A stretch of 64,000 bases of DNA, taken from positions 173,193 through 237,192 of the forward strand of contig NZ_RDQE01000006.1 in the NCBI RefSeq assembly GCF_003697845.1, written 5' to 3'. The notes beneath the pieces are model-generated. The model saw nothing but the letters and a program-made list of their open reading frames with translations, searched no databases and was not told the DNA's origin. Source of the DNA: Halobellus captivus (GTDB lineage: Archaea; Halobacteriota; Halobacteria; Halobacteriales; Haloferacaceae). Each line of letters starts with the position of its first letter. The first letter of the stretch is position 1. This document shows, one piece after another, positions 1 through 9,773 of the stretch. A program made the position numbers and the translations under genes.

Positions 1-26
1 CGGGTGACTCGGGCCGGTCGTTCCCC

Positions 27-266
27 TCAACAGGCGCAGCCGGTGCCGCTCGCGCGCTCGAACCGCATCGACTCGCCGCAGTCGGGACAGATCGGGGTCC
101 CCTCCGCGTCGCGGTCGAGCCCCTCGTCGTCGACGTCGACGTCGCGGACCCGCGTCCCGCAGCCGTCACACCAGTACGCACCCGCGGAGTCGCCCTCGCC
201 GGACGCGCCGGGCGTGCGCTGGGTCGACGACGCGAACGCCTCCGTGACGGTGTCGAAGATCCCCAT
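27..266 (-). CDS. small double zinc-ribbon protein
   Basis: This encodes a 79-residue protein starting MGIFDTV. Two CxxC pairs are visible in the second half: CDGC, then CPDC, with a C-terminal CAC. This pattern suggests one zinc ribbon, and the protein probably binds a nucleic acid or protein partner. I chose the internal ATG at 266 because the upstream extension is Arg/His-rich and unlike the acidic body of the protein. The MGIFDT start resembles that of the PspAB-like protein near 59.4 kb, but the rest does not match. Function is unknown. Confidence 0.6.
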   Translation of the reverse strand: MGIFDTVTEAFASSTQRTPGASGEGDSAGAYWCDGCGTRVRDVDVDDEGLDRDAEGTPICPDCGESMRFERASGTGCAC

Positions 267-368
267 GACCGGCGATCGGGTCTCGATCCCCCTCATCCTA
301 TGGGTGGTGTGTGAACGTCGCACACATCCGGTCGCCGCGGCGGCCGTCTAGGGCGGACCGCAGCCGGC

Positions 369-695
369 TCAAAGCAGCGGAACCGTCAGCGCCGCGAGGA
401 CCACGCCGAACCCGACCGCGGCGTACAACAGGCGCTCGAAGCGCGGTCCGACCGGGAGCGGGCCGGCGTCGACCGCGGGCGCGCCCCTGACGAGTTGTGC
501 GTACGCTACGACCGCGAGGACGACGAAGGCGACCGCCGCCGCCGAAAGCGACGTCGACAGCGAGAACCCGTAGGCGAGCCCGTAGATCGGGGCGATCGAG
601 AACACGAGCATGAACGCGAGGCCGACGCTCACCAGGAACGGCACCGGATCGACCGGCTCTCCCCGTCGGTTTCGCGGGAAGCGGGGTCGGACCAT
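369..695 (-). CDS. small three-helix membrane protein
   Basis: A 108-residue protein with a basic, Pro-rich N-terminus (MVRPRFPRN) followed by three hydrophobic segments, at about residues 20-42, 48-70 and 88-108. I see no enzymatic motif. The start at 695 was chosen because the in-frame upstream part reads as low-complexity Arg-rich sequence. It is divergent from the small membrane protein gene starting at 756, and the two could share the 60-base promoter gap. Function is unknown; it looks like a haloarchaeal conserved membrane protein. Confidence 0.6.
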   Translation of the reverse strand: MVRPRFPRNRRGEPVDPVPFLVSVGLAFMLVFSIAPIYGLAYGFSLSTSLSAAAVAFVVLAVVAYAQLVRGAPAVDAGPLPVGPRFERLLYAAVGFGVVLAALTVPLL

Positions 696-755
696 ATCCC
701 CTCCTCGGTTCCGCACGAACAAAGAGCTAAGTGCCGGTCGTTCCCGTCTCCACGC

Positions 756-971
756 ATGAGCGAGGAGCGGAAGGGCCTCTCCGACGGGGTCGACGAGTCG
801 CGCGGCGACCCGCGGGTGGTGCTCGCGATGAACGCCGTCCTGTCGCTGTGGCTGGGGTGGACGATCGTCTGGGGGCTCGACCTCCTCGGGGTGATGGAGT
901 ACGGCCCCACCACGGTCGCGGGCGTCGCGCTCGCGATCTTCGCGGTGACGTACGTCGTCGTTCTCCGGTGA
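756..971 (+). CDS. small two-helix membrane protein
   Basis: A 71-residue protein with an acidic N-terminal 20 residues and two hydrophobic helices (about 24-42 and 48-70), ending at the membrane. The start is the ATG at 756; longer in-frame versions are Arg-rich and implausible. It lies divergent to the membrane protein at 369-695 and ends just before an 18-base tandem repeat array upstream of upp. No function can be assigned. Confidence 0.55.
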   Translation: MSEERKGLSDGVDESRGDPRVVLAMNAVLSLWLGWTIVWGLDLLGVMEYGPTTVAGVALAIFAVTYVVVLR

Positions 972-978
972 CGCGTCT

Positions 979-1050
979 CCCGGACGAGTAGCGACCCCCG
1001 GACGGGTAGCGACCCCCGGACGGGTGACGCCCCCGAACGTGTGGCAACGC
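979..1050 (+). repeat. 18-bp tandem repeat, three copies plus a decayed fourth
   Basis: The unit CCCGGACGGGTAGCGACC occurs at 979-996 (one mismatch), 997-1014 and, with changes at the end, 1015-1032. A decayed fourth unit follows at 1033-1050. The array fills the gap between a small membrane-protein gene and the upp promoter region. Confidence 0.75.
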
Positions 1051-1080
1051 TTTAGAACGAACGTCACGACTCATCGGATA

Positions 1081-1758
1081 ATGACCATCGAGGACCGTGA
1101 CAACGCGTATCTCATCACCCACGCGCTGGCGAAGGACACCCTCTCGCGGCTCCGGGACGTCGAGACCGAGCAGGTCGCCTTCCGGAAGGGGCTGGTGAAG
1201 CTCGGCCGGATCTGCGGTTACGAGATCATCGACGGCGCGATGGGGACCGAGTACGTGCCAGTCGAGACGCCGCTGGCGGAGACCACCGGCGAGCGCGTGA
1301 AGGGGCTCGACGACGTGGTGATAATCAACGTGCTACGGGCGGCGACCCCGTTCGTCGAGGGACTGTTGAAGGCGTTCCCCCGGGCGAAACAGGGGGTCAT
1401 CTCCGCCGGACGCGACGAGGAGGCCGGCATGAACGAGGACGGCGAGTTCCCGATCACGATCGACTACGTGAAGCTACCCGAGATCCGTCCCGCCGACACC
1501 GTGATCGTCGCCGACCCGATGCTCGCGACCGGCTCGACGATGTGTGCCGTCCTCGAGCACATCCTCGCGGAGGCCGACGGGTTCGAGGACCTCTTCGTGC
1601 TCTCCGCGGTCTCCGCGCCCGACGGACTGATCCGCGTCGGCGAGGCGTTCCCCGAGGCCGACCTGTTGACGGTCGCCATCGACGACCGCCTCGACGACGA
1701 CGGCTTCATCGTTCCCGGGCTCGGCGACGCCGGCGACCGCGCCTTCCGGACGACGTGA
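1081..1758 (+). CDS. upp: uracil phosphoribosyltransferase
   Basis: A 225-residue pyrimidine-salvage enzyme that makes UMP from uracil and PRPP in the cytoplasm. The PRPP-binding signature [14 protein letters not shown] is present at about residues 140-153, and the uracil-site region near the C-terminus reads [21 protein letters not shown], as expected for Upp. The length is close to the family norm of about 210-225. The ATG at 1081 follows an AT-richer stretch (CTTTAGA around 1050) at a spacing that fits a leaderless transcript. Function is secure from motifs. Confidence 0.95.
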   Translation: MTIEDRDNAYLITHALAKDTLSRLRDVETEQVAFRKGLVKLGRICGYEIIDGAMGTEYVPVETPLAETTGERVKGLDDVVIINVLRAATPFVEGLLKAFPRAKQGVISAGRDEEAGMNEDGEFPITIDYVKLPEIRPADTVIVADPMLATGSTMCAVLEHILAEADGFEDLFVLSAVSAPDGLIRVGEAFPEADLLTVAIDDRLDDDGFIVPGLGDAGDRAFRTT

Positions 1759-1846
1759 GGCAGAGGAGGGACGAGGTGGGACGGTCCGGGGTGAACCGTC
1801 GCCGTCCGTGACGGGTTTTTAAGAGCTCGCGCCGCGAGCGACCCGT

Positions 1847-2065
1847 ATGAGCGACGCGACGACGACCGAACCCTGTGACGCCTGCGGGGAGCCGACGACG
1901 GACGCGCTCGCCCGGACGGTTCGACTCAGCGTCGATCGGGCGAACATCGACACGCAACGGCTCTGTCCCGAGTGTTTCGCCGAGTGGATCCAGCGCTACC
2001 AGGCGGAGATGGGCGGCGGGACGGACCGGGATGGCGGCTCCGACTCCGAGATCATCGTGGACTGA
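1847..2065 (+). CDS. small CxxC zinc-finger protein
   Basis: A 72-residue acidic protein with two CxxC pairs (CDAC at about residues 10-13 and CPEC at about 40-43) that could bind one zinc ion, plus a disordered Gly/Asp C-terminus. Haloarchaea encode many such one-domain zinc-finger microproteins, mostly of unknown role. A TTTTTAAG box at about 1815-1822 lies some 30 bases before the ATG, consistent with a leaderless promoter. It is followed 50 bases later by threonine synthase. Confidence 0.65.
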   Translation: MSDATTTEPCDACGEPTTDALARTVRLSVDRANIDTQRLCPECFAEWIQRYQAEMGGGTDRDGGSDSEIIVD

Positions 2066-2114
2066 TCCCCGCCGACCGCCCGGCTTAAGACACGCCGGGA
2101 CCGACGGTGAGTCA

Positions 2115-3398
2115 ATGAGCCTCGCCATCGACGCCGCGACTCCCGACGCGCCCGACTGTGCGGACGACGGGACCTGGCTCGCCTGTATCGCCTGCGGCGA
2201 GACGTTCGCCCCGTTCGAGGACGTCCGGTACACCTGCGACGAGTGCGACGGCCTGCTCGAGGTCCGCTACGCCGACCCGCCGACGTTCGACGACTTCGGC
2301 GCGGGCGCGGACTCCGAGGGCCCCGACCGCGGGGTGTGGCGCTACCGCGAGGGGCTCCCCTTCGACCTCGGCGTGACGCTGCCGGAGGGCGACACCCCGC
2401 TCCACCGCGTCCCCCGCATCGAGGAGTCCGTCGGGGTCGACGCGCTCCGGATCAAACACGAGGGAATGAACCCCACCGGCTCGTTCAAGGACCGCGGGAT
2501 GACCGTCGGCGTCCGGGTCGCTCAGGAGCTCGGCGTCGGCGCGCTCGCCTGCGCGTCCACCGGCAACACCTCGGCCGCGCTCGCGGCCTACGGGGGCCGC
2601 GCCGACATGCCGACGCTCGTGCTCCTCCCGCAGGGGAAGGTCGCCGCCGGCAAGGTCGCACAGGCGAGCCTCCACGGCGCTCGCATCCTCGAGGTCGACG
2701 GCAACTTCGACGCGTGTCTCGACATCGTCCAGGCGCTCGCCGCGCGCGGCGAGGCGTACCTGCTCAACTCGCTGAACCCGTTCCGCCTGGAGGGTCAGAA
2801 GACGATCGGCTTCGAGATCGTAGAGGAGTTCCACGCCGACTACGGGACGTACCCCGACCGGATCGTCCTCCCCGTCGGCAACGCGGGCAACACCTCGGCG
2901 CTGTACAAGGGGTTCCGCGAGCTGGTCCAGTCGGGCGCGCTCTCGGTCGACGAGGTGCCGAAGCTGACCGGCGTCCAGGCCGAGGGGGCCGCCCCGATGG
3001 TCGAGGCGATCGAGGAGGGCAACGACGAGATCCGGCGGTGGGAGGAGGTCGAGACCCGCGCGACCGCGATCCGCATCGGCAACCCGGTCAACGCGCCGAA
3101 GGCCATCCCGGGGATCCGCAACACGGGCGGGACCGCGGTCGCCGTGAGCGACGAGGAGATCACCGAGGCACAGCGCCAGCTCGCGGGCGAGGGCGTCGGC
3201 GTCGAGCCCGCCTCCGCGGCGAGTCTCGCCGGGCTGAAGAAGCTCCGCCGCGAGGGCGTCGTCGACGCCGACGAGACGGTGGTGTGTCTCACGACCGGGC
3301 ACCTGCTGAAGGACCCGGACGCCGCTTACGAGGCCGGGGGCGACCCCGAACCCGTCCCCAACGACGTCGACGCGGTCGTCGAACATCTGGACGGGTAG
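2115..3398 (+). CDS. thrC: threonine synthase
   Basis: A 427-residue PLP enzyme that converts O-phosphohomoserine to threonine. The N-terminus carries a zinc ribbon (CIACGE and CDEC), typical of archaeal ThrC. The PLP lysine lies in MNPTGSFKDRGM at about residues 122-133. The phosphate-binding loop is GNAGNTSA and the C-terminal region ends in CLTTGHLLKDP. The start at 2115 gives the normal family length; the longer upstream frame reads Arg-rich. Its substrate is made by ThrB (9774-10655), and the pathway begins with LysC, convergent immediately downstream. Confidence 0.95.
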   Translation: MSLAIDAATPDAPDCADDGTWLACIACGETFAPFEDVRYTCDECDGLLEVRYADPPTFDDFGAGADSEGPDRGVWRYREGLPFDLGVTLPEGDTPLHRVPRIEESVGVDALRIKHEGMNPTGSFKDRGMTVGVRVAQELGVGALACASTGNTSAALAAYGGRADMPTLVLLPQGKVAAGKVAQASLHGARILEVDGNFDACLDIVQALAARGEAYLLNSLNPFRLEGQKTIGFEIVEEFHADYGTYPDRIVLPVGNAGNTSALYKGFRELVQSGALSVDEVPKLTGVQAEGAAPMVEAIEEGNDEIRRWEEVETRATAIRIGNPVNAPKAIPGIRNTGGTAVAVSDEEITEAQRQLAGEGVGVEPASAASLAGLKKLRREGVVDADETVVCLTTGHLLKDPDAAYEAGGDPEPVPNDVDAVVEHLDG

Positions 3399-3447
3399 CC
3401 GGGTCGATCGCGCGGACGGTCAGGGGGGAGAGAACGGGATCGAAGCC

Positions 3448-4629
3448 TCAGTCGAAACAGGACTGGACGATCCGCAGGGCCGCCTCACGGTCGTCCCAGT
3501 CGACGAACACCGCGACCGAGGTCGCGCTCGTGATCAGGTCGATGATGTTGATCCCCTCCTCGGCGAGCGGTCCGATGATGTCCTGGATGACGCCGGACTG
3601 GTTGGGCAACTCGCCGCCGGTCACGCGGATGACCGCGATCGGGTCGTCGACGGTCACCGACGAGAGCGTCTCGTCGGCGACGACCGTCTCGTGTAACACG
3701 GCTTCCGCGCGCTCGGCCACGTCGACGTCGACGTAGAAGGTCACCGAGTCCATCCCGGAGGCGACCGCGTCGATGTTGATCTCCTCGCGCTGGAGGCCGT
3801 CCGACAGGTTCGAGAGGATCCCGGGGCGGTTCCGGATCGCCCGTCCGGCGACGGTGAGACACGCGAGCGGCGTCTCGCGCATGTCGATGAGGTTCTCGAA
3901 CTGGCCCTCGATCCGGGTTCCGCCCCTGAGGAGGTCGCCGTGCTGGTAGTGAACGACGCGGACCGCGAGCTCCTCGCTCTTGTACGACAGCGCGGACGGG
4001 GCGACGACCTCGGCGCCGCGAAACGAGAGGTTTCGAAGCTCGTCGACGGTGATCCGGCCGACGTTTCGTGCGCCCTCGACGACCCGCGGGTCGCCGGTCA
4101 TCACGCCCTCGACGTCGGTGACGATGACGACCTCGTCGGCGTCCATGTAGTTGCCGAGCATGACCGCCGTCGTGTCCGATCCGCCGCGGCCGAGCGTGGT
4201 GACGTTCCCGTCGTGGTCCTCCGCGAGGAAGCCGGTGATTATCGGAACGACGCCGTCGAGCCGTTCGGCGAGCGCCTCGGCACGGCGGCGCGTCTCCTCG
4301 ACGTCGACCTCGCCGAGCTCGTTCGTGATGACCGGCCAGTCGGGATGGCCGGGTTCGAGGAAGACCGCGTCGATGCCGCGGACCGAGAGGGCGGCTTTCA
4401 GCATTCGGACGCTGGTCCGTTCGCCCATCGAGACGATCTCCGCGCGGTCGGCGTCGTCCGTCTCGAAGGTGATGTCGTCGAGGAGGTCGTCGGTGGTCGA
4501 CCCCATGGCGCTCGCGACGACCGCGATCTCGTGGCCGGCCTCGACCGCGTTGGCGACCGAGTCCGCGGCGCGGTCGATCCGGTCGCCGCTCCCGAGACTC
4601 GTCCCGCCGAACTTCGCGACTACGCGCAT
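3448..4629 (-). CDS. lysC: aspartate kinase
   Basis: A 393-residue kinase that phosphorylates aspartate, the first step of lysine/threonine/methionine synthesis. The amino-acid-kinase start VAKFGGTSLGSG is at residues 4-15 and the loop TTLGRGGSDTTAVMLG is at about 145-160. Two ACT domains occupy about 255-393; the last contains NQSGVIQDIIGPLAEEGINI, which suggests feedback control by an amino acid. It is convergent with thrC 49 bases away. A TATA-like stretch cannot be fixed with confidence upstream of 4629. Confidence 0.94.
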   Translation of the reverse strand: MRVVAKFGGTSLGSGDRIDRAADSVANAVEAGHEIAVVASAMGSTTDDLLDDITFETDDADRAEIVSMGERTSVRMLKAALSVRGIDAVFLEPGHPDWPVITNELGEVDVEETRRRAEALAERLDGVVPIITGFLAEDHDGNVTTLGRGGSDTTAVMLGNYMDADEVVIVTDVEGVMTGDPRVVEGARNVGRITVDELRNLSFRGAEVVAPSALSYKSEELAVRVVHYQHGDLLRGGTRIEGQFENLIDMRETPLACLTVAGRAIRNRPGILSNLSDGLQREEINIDAVASGMDSVTFYVDVDVAERAEAVLHETVVADETLSSVTVDDPIAVIRVTGGELPNQSGVIQDIIGPLAEEGINIIDLITSATSVAVFVDWDDREAALRIVQSCFD

Positions 4630-4869
4630 GCGTGACCCTCGAGGTCGTCTTCGAGGTCGTCTCTCGCCCGTCGTCGTCGAACTCGCGGAGCGTCCGGAGA
4701 GCCCACGACGTCCCCTGGTCGGGGGCTCGAAACAGTATGGCCGTCACTAAACATGCGACCTCGTAACGGAGGGGACCGGATAACTGTGTCCACTTCGACA
4801 AGGGTCGCCCCCAGTCGTCTCTCGATGAGGATCGACCCGATCCGTTCACCACAACCACCTTTTCCTCGT

Positions 4870-5250
4870 CCTCAGAAATCAGAGATCTCCGAGCAGCCGC
4901 TCACTCCGTTCGCAGCGACCTCGCGGTCGGGTTCACGCCCTTCTGGCGCTCACTGGCGCCCCGCCGCTCGGGCGATCGCTCGTTGCTTTGCCTGTACTGA
5001 GCGATCCGTGGGTCTCCTGTAGTGAGGATCCGCGAACAGCGTGGCGCGACGCGCCACTGACAGCCGGCGCGAAGCGCCGGCGACGAAGTGAGCGGTTCAT
5101 CGACGGCTCGGCGTTCGCCTCGCCGTCGGCTTTTTCCCTCCAGGTTTTCGAGGAGTGGTTCTCGAATCGAACGTAGTGAGCGAGGGAACTCGACGTTCAC
5201 GAGAGCAGAGCTCTCGTGCAGCCCATCAGAAATCTTTGATTTCCGGTGGG
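4870..5250 (+). repeat. dispersed hairpin element, truncated A module plus B module
   Basis: This fills most of the 710-base gene-free gap 4630-5339. The left part (about 4890-5035) matches the 3' end of module A. The B module follows, with hairpins at 5041-5057 (GTGGCGCG/CGCGCCAC), 5063-5081 (GCCGGCGC/GCGCCGGC), 5101-5128 (CGACGGC/GCCGTCG), 5198-5218 (CACGAGAGC/GCTCTCGTG) and 5229-5243 (GAAATC/GATTTC). Conserved linkers such as CTTTTTCCCTCCAGG are shared with copies near 50.9 and 63.7 kb. Open reading frames across it differ between copies and I treat them as non-coding. Nothing else was seen in the gap apart from the promoter end of lysC. Confidence 0.8.
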
Positions 5251-5339
5251 ATCGGTCGGCCGGACCGACGCCGAGGGATCGACGGCATCGAGAGGCCTCC
5301 GCCCGGGAGCCTTACGGTTCTGGAACCCCCAGTACGACC

Positions 5340-5912
5340 GTGACGAACCGCACCGTCCTCGTCGGGATGGCGGCGACGTTCGTCGGGCTGACGGCGCTCC
5401 TCGTCGTCGCCGGCGTCGTCGTCAACCCCCTGCTGTTGGCGGTCGCCGTCCCGTTCGGGGTCGCGGCGTACCTCATGTGGTTCCACGCCAGCGGCCGGCT
5501 CCGCGAGCGGATGCGCCGCGAGGCCGACCGACTCGGACCGACGGAGCGCGAGCGCGCCCGACAGCGCGCCCGCGCCGCCGAGAACCGCCGCGACGCGTAT
5601 CGCGGGGCCGGAGCGGGCGGGTCGGGGGCGAGCGGATCCCACGCCGGACCCGGCGGACGGACGGGGGGCGACGGGTCACGGTCCGGCCGGTTCGGCGGCG
5701 GCTCCCGCGACCCGCGTGATCGAGCGCCCGCCACGAACGGCATGTCCGTGCGGGAGGCGTACGCGACGTTGGGTCTCGACCCGAGCGCCGATCCGGAGAC
5801 CGTCCGGTCGGCGTACCGCGAGCGGGCCAAACGGCTCCATCCCGACGGCGAGGACGGCGACGAGGAGGCGTTCAAGGAACTGAACCGCGCGCACGAGGTC
5901 CTGACGGACTGA
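5340..5912 (+). CDS. membrane-anchored J-domain protein
   Basis: A 190-residue protein with two N-terminal hydrophobic helices (about 5-25 and 28-47), a charged helix rich in Arg and Glu, a Gly/Ser/Arg-rich linker (about 85-135), and a C-terminal J domain from about residue 137 that contains the HPD motif (RLHPDGEDGDEEAFKELN). J domains stimulate DnaK-type Hsp70 ATPase activity, so this is a candidate membrane recruiter of DnaK. I chose the GTG at 5340; the ATG at 5370 is possible and would shorten the first helix. Confidence 0.8.
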   Translation: MTNRTVLVGMAATFVGLTALLVVAGVVVNPLLLAVAVPFGVAAYLMWFHASGRLRERMRREADRLGPTERERARQRARAAENRRDAYRGAGAGGSGASGSHAGPGGRTGGDGSRSGRFGGGSRDPRDRAPATNGMSVREAYATLGLDPSADPETVRSAYRERAKRLHPDGEDGDEEAFKELNRAHEVLTD

Positions 5913-5940
5913 ATCGGGGTACGGCCGGGGGAGGAGCGTG

Positions 5941-6618
5941 TCAGACGTACTCGGCGAGACGGGTCTCCGCCGCCTCGAACTCCTCCCGGGTGTTGACGTT
6001 CGTGAAGGTGTGTTCCGTCGTCCGCTCGCGTATCGTCGCGTCGTCGACGCGGACGACGGACAGCTCCTCGACGGCGGCGAGGATCTTGCCGTCGCCGCGG
6101 GCGAGCGCACGGTCACAGGCGGCCGCCGTCTCGTCGGCGCGGTACACCGCCTGCGTCGTTTGAAACCACCGGTCGTCGAGCCGCGGGATCGCCGCGTCGG
6201 CGCCGGCGTCGGTCGCGTCCGAGAACAACGTCGCCGCGAACGTCGGGTCGACGAACGGGACGTCGCAGGCGACGACGAGCGCGTACTCGCCGGGGGCGGC
6301 CCGGCAGGCGTTGCGGATCCCCGCGAGCGGCCCGCGGTCGGGCTCGTCGTCGAGCGCCCACCGGATCGGGAGCGGATATCCCTCGAGCGCGTCGGCGATC
6401 GCGTCACGCTGGTCCGGTCGGCAGTTCACCACGAGGTCGTCGACGACCGGGTCGCCGCCGGCGGCCCGCGACGTACCCGGCGGAACCGGGTCGTCGGTAC
6501 CCGCGAGGCGGTCCGCGACCCGACGGATCATCGGGACGCCCGCGAGCTCCGCGACGGACTTGTCCGCGTCGCCGAAGCGCGTCGACCGCCCGCCAGCGAT
6601 GATGGCACCGGTCGGCAT
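5941..6618 (-). CDS. mobA: molybdenum cofactor guanylyltransferase
   Basis: A 225-residue nucleotidyltransferase that attaches GMP to molybdopterin. The family start [18 protein letters not shown] (residues 5-22) holds the GTP-binding LAGG-like loop and catalytic Lys. Further on are DRGPLAGI (about 97-104) and [10 protein letters not shown] (about 120-129), the MobA metal-binding Asp region. The start at 6618 is fixed by the family N-terminus. It is divergent from pdxS, 184 bases apart. The function fits the tungstate/molybdate-type transporter found near 16-18 kb. Confidence 0.85.
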   Translation of the reverse strand: MPTGAIIAGGRSTRFGDADKSVAELAGVPMIRRVADRLAGTDDPVPPGTSRAAGGDPVVDDLVVNCRPDQRDAIADALEGYPLPIRWALDDEPDRGPLAGIRNACRAAPGEYALVVACDVPFVDPTFAATLFSDATDAGADAAIPRLDDRWFQTTQAVYRADETAAACDRALARGDGKILAAVEELSVVRVDDATIRERTTEHTFTNVNTREEFEAAETRLAEYV

Positions 6619-6802
6619 ATCCGGGACCTCGCGGCCGACGGACTTCGAGTTTGCGGTGGCGGTCACGCCGCCGAACCACCCCGCGTCACGCCGGAGGCGG
6701 GCCGGACCGACCGCGTCTCCGAGCGGTTCGGAAACGGGGATCCGACGGCCGGTATTCCGCCGAAAGCGACCCGTTAAGTGGCCCGCGATACTATCGAACG
6801 AT

Positions 6803-7711
<909 letters not shown>

Positions 7712-7883
7712 ATCGGCGAAGGCATCATGGGGAGCGTGTCGTAGGGTGATCTACGAGTGATTTTTTCGGTCCGTTAGATCGTGAACCGGCCGATAGATCC
7801 AGCCTGCGTATCGAACATTAATGGTCCGTGTGAGATGGTAGGTCTCCCGAAGTGTTTTGCGTCTTGATGAAGTATCGGCACGT

Positions 7884-8159
7884 ATGGCACGAGCCGATTC
7901 CGGTAATTCGGACTCTCCTGACCGGGAGATCCGCTTAGTGAAGAATCCGGATGGTCAGTGGACGGCTCGTGATCTCCGCGTTGGAGTGACTGCTCAAGGT
8001 AAAAGCCGGGACGTAGCACTTGACAATCTTGATGCCGTTATTGAGGCGGTAGAAGGTGATGGCGGGCGGTCTCCAACCGACGAGGAGATACGTGATCTCG
8101 GTGTTGATCCTGAAGTCGCTCGGTCTCAGAGCGATGAACTTCCCGATGTCTTTCAGTAG
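7884..8159 (+). CDS. HicB-like antitoxin
   Basis: A 91-residue protein of the UPF0150/HicB type: a short beta-alpha-beta core (IRLVKNPDGQWTARD, then GVTAQGKSRDVALDNLDAVIEAVEG) and an acidic C-terminal tail. Such proteins neutralise a HicA mRNA interferase and often repress their own promoter. It sits 2 bases before a HicA-like gene, which supports the pairing. The pair is clearly less GC-rich than its neighbours, suggesting recent transfer. ATG at 7884 was chosen over a TTG at 7857. A C-terminal DNA-binding fold is not evident. Confidence 0.75.
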   Translation: MARADSGNSDSPDREIRLVKNPDGQWTARDLRVGVTAQGKSRDVALDNLDAVIEAVEGDGGRSPTDEEIRDLGVDPEVARSQSDELPDVFQ

Positions 8160-8161
8160 CG

Positions 8162-8419
8162 ATGGTGACGCGGGACTTTTCCGGTGAAGACGTGTACAAA
8201 GTGCTGGTAAACGTTGGTGGGTTTCGGCACGTTCGTACCACAGGCGATCACCTGATTCTTCGATGGGATCCACCGGAAAGCCATGAGAATACAGATGCGC
8301 GTACCGTGACTGTCCCGGCCCACGACTCGATTAGCATTGGAACGCTCCATGATATTGCTGCCGACGCCGGTGCGGAGAACTTCGAAGCATTCTGCGAATG
8401 GATCGACGAGAACCGATGA
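8162..8419 (+). CDS. HicA-like toxin (YcfA family)
   Basis: An 85-residue protein with the HicA double-stranded-RNA-binding-like fold. After the N-terminal helix (SGEDVYKVLVNVGGF) comes the conserved Gly-Asp/Ser-His segment TTGDHLILRW, which carries the expected catalytic His, and then TVPAHDSISIGTLHDIA. The family cleaves mRNA. The gene is directly behind the antitoxin, which is the usual alternative order of the module, and shares its lower GC content. Activity is inferred from the family. Confidence 0.78.
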   Translation: MVTRDFSGEDVYKVLVNVGGFRHVRTTGDHLILRWDPPESHENTDARTVTVPAHDSISIGTLHDIAADAGAENFEAFCEWIDENR

Positions 8420-8496
8420 TGACCGATCTCGGGATATGAATCAACTACACTGACCGATCCGCTTATCCGCCCGACCACGGTACGCGACACCATCGC

Positions 8497-9717
8497 ATGC
8501 CGGAACCGACCGTCGAGGCGGAGTACGACACGTTGCGCACGGTACGAGTCCACGAACCGGGGGTCGAGGCGGCCATCGGGGCCATGGATCCCGGGCCGAA
8601 CCACTTCGCCCGGCCGTTCTCCGTGCGCGAGGCGAAACGCGAACACCGACGGATGGTCGAGACCCTCGAGGACGCGGGCGTCGAGGTCCGCCACCTCCAC
8701 GAGGACCTCGCCGACGGCGGCCTCCTCGACGGGTTCCTGGCGGAGGCGATCGACGTCGATGACGGCGGTCCCGCCCCGCCGACGCGCGAGGAACTCGCCG
8801 ACGACCTCCGCGACGCGTCCGCCTACGAGCGGCTCCAGGCCGTTCTTTTGGGGCCGACGGTCGGCCGGACGGGCGGGGCCGACGGAACCGATGAGGCACT
8901 CGACACGAGCGTCCGCGTCGAGCGCGCGGTCACGAACCTCTACTTCCAGCGCGACTGCCAGCTCGTCGGCGACCGCGGCCCGATCCTGCCGCGGCTCGGA
9001 ACCGCGACGCGCCGACGGGAGCGACCGCTGATCGAGGCGGCCTGGCGCGCCCGCGGGGCGGAGATCGCCCACCGAACGAGCGCGACCGAGACGCTCGAGG
9101 GCGGCGACTTCCTCCCGCTCGGCGACTTCGCGCTCGTGGGCGTCTCGGCGCTCGAAGGGGGCGAGGAGACCGTGTTCCGGACCACCTACGACGGGGGCAA
9201 GGAGCTGCTCGAGGCGGGCGCGATCGGCTACGACGAGGTCGGACTGGTCCGGCCACCGCTCGCGGCCGACGAACGGCTCGCCGCCGAACACGGCACCTCC
9301 TCGCGGCTGCTCCACCTCGACGGCTGGCTCAACGTCGCCGCCGAGGGGCTCGCGGTCGCGCGTGAGCCGCTGATCGAGGCCGCGACCGTCGAGGTGTTCG
9401 AGCGGGCCGGCGACGGGTACGAGCGCCGGGGCGAGGAGACGCTCGCGGAACTGCTCGACCGCCACGGCTACGAGGTGATCGACGCGCCCTACCCGGAGCG
9501 GTGGGCGACGAACTTCCTCACGGTCGCGGACGGGACCGTCCTCCCCATCTACGAGACCGACGACGGCGAGTACGACCCCGAAGAGAACCGGACCATCGAG
9601 CGGCTGAAACGCGAGGGAGTCGAGGTGCTGCCGGACGGCGAGGGCCTCGATCCGGAGAACCTCACGAACGGCGGCGGCGGGATCCACTGCATGACCTCCC
9701 CGATCCGGCGGTCGTGA
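8497..9717 (+). CDS. arginine deiminase family protein
   Basis: A 406-residue guanidino-modifying enzyme. Family landmarks are in order: an N-terminal Asn/His segment (GPNHFARPF), LEGGDFLPLGD at about 200-210, the His region LLHLDGWLNV at about 270, and a C-terminal catalytic Cys in GGGGIHCMTSP just before the stop. These fit arginine deiminase or a related dihydrolase/amidinotransferase. No arc operon partners (carbamate kinase, ornithine transcarbamylase) are adjacent, so the substrate is uncertain. The residue after HLD differs from the classical deiminase sequence. Confidence 0.8.
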   Translation: MPEPTVEAEYDTLRTVRVHEPGVEAAIGAMDPGPNHFARPFSVREAKREHRRMVETLEDAGVEVRHLHEDLADGGLLDGFLAEAIDVDDGGPAPPTREELADDLRDASAYERLQAVLLGPTVGRTGGADGTDEALDTSVRVERAVTNLYFQRDCQLVGDRGPILPRLGTATRRRERPLIEAAWRARGAEIAHRTSATETLEGGDFLPLGDFALVGVSALEGGEETVFRTTYDGGKELLEAGAIGYDEVGLVRPPLAADERLAAEHGTSSRLLHLDGWLNVAAEGLAVAREPLIEAATVEVFERAGDGYERRGEETLAELLDRHGYEVIDAPYPERWATNFLTVADGTVLPIYETDDGEYDPEENRTIERLKREGVEVLPDGEGLDPENLTNGGGGIHCMTSPIRRS

Positions 9718-9773
9718 AGTGATCGGGTCGCGGACCGTGAGAGAGGCGGTTCGTCCGTTCGAGCCGTCCGACG

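Noticed and set aside
4901..5200. Minus-strand frame in the 5.0 kb repeat resembling 50635-50934
   Set aside because: It covers the B hairpins, has no start signals, and similarity follows the stems. The 63.7 kb copy lacks a matching full-length frame.
4630..5339. Possible stable RNA gene such as a tRNA in the large gaps
   Set aside because: I looked for TTCGAATC-type T-arms and paired acceptor ends in each gap and saw none that fold as a tRNA; no RNase P or 7S motifs were found either.
7712..7883. Riboswitch or leader RNA before the HicBA pair
   Set aside because: The gap is AT-richer and shares a 12-base stretch with 50.3 kb, but I see no conserved aptamer or stable paired element.
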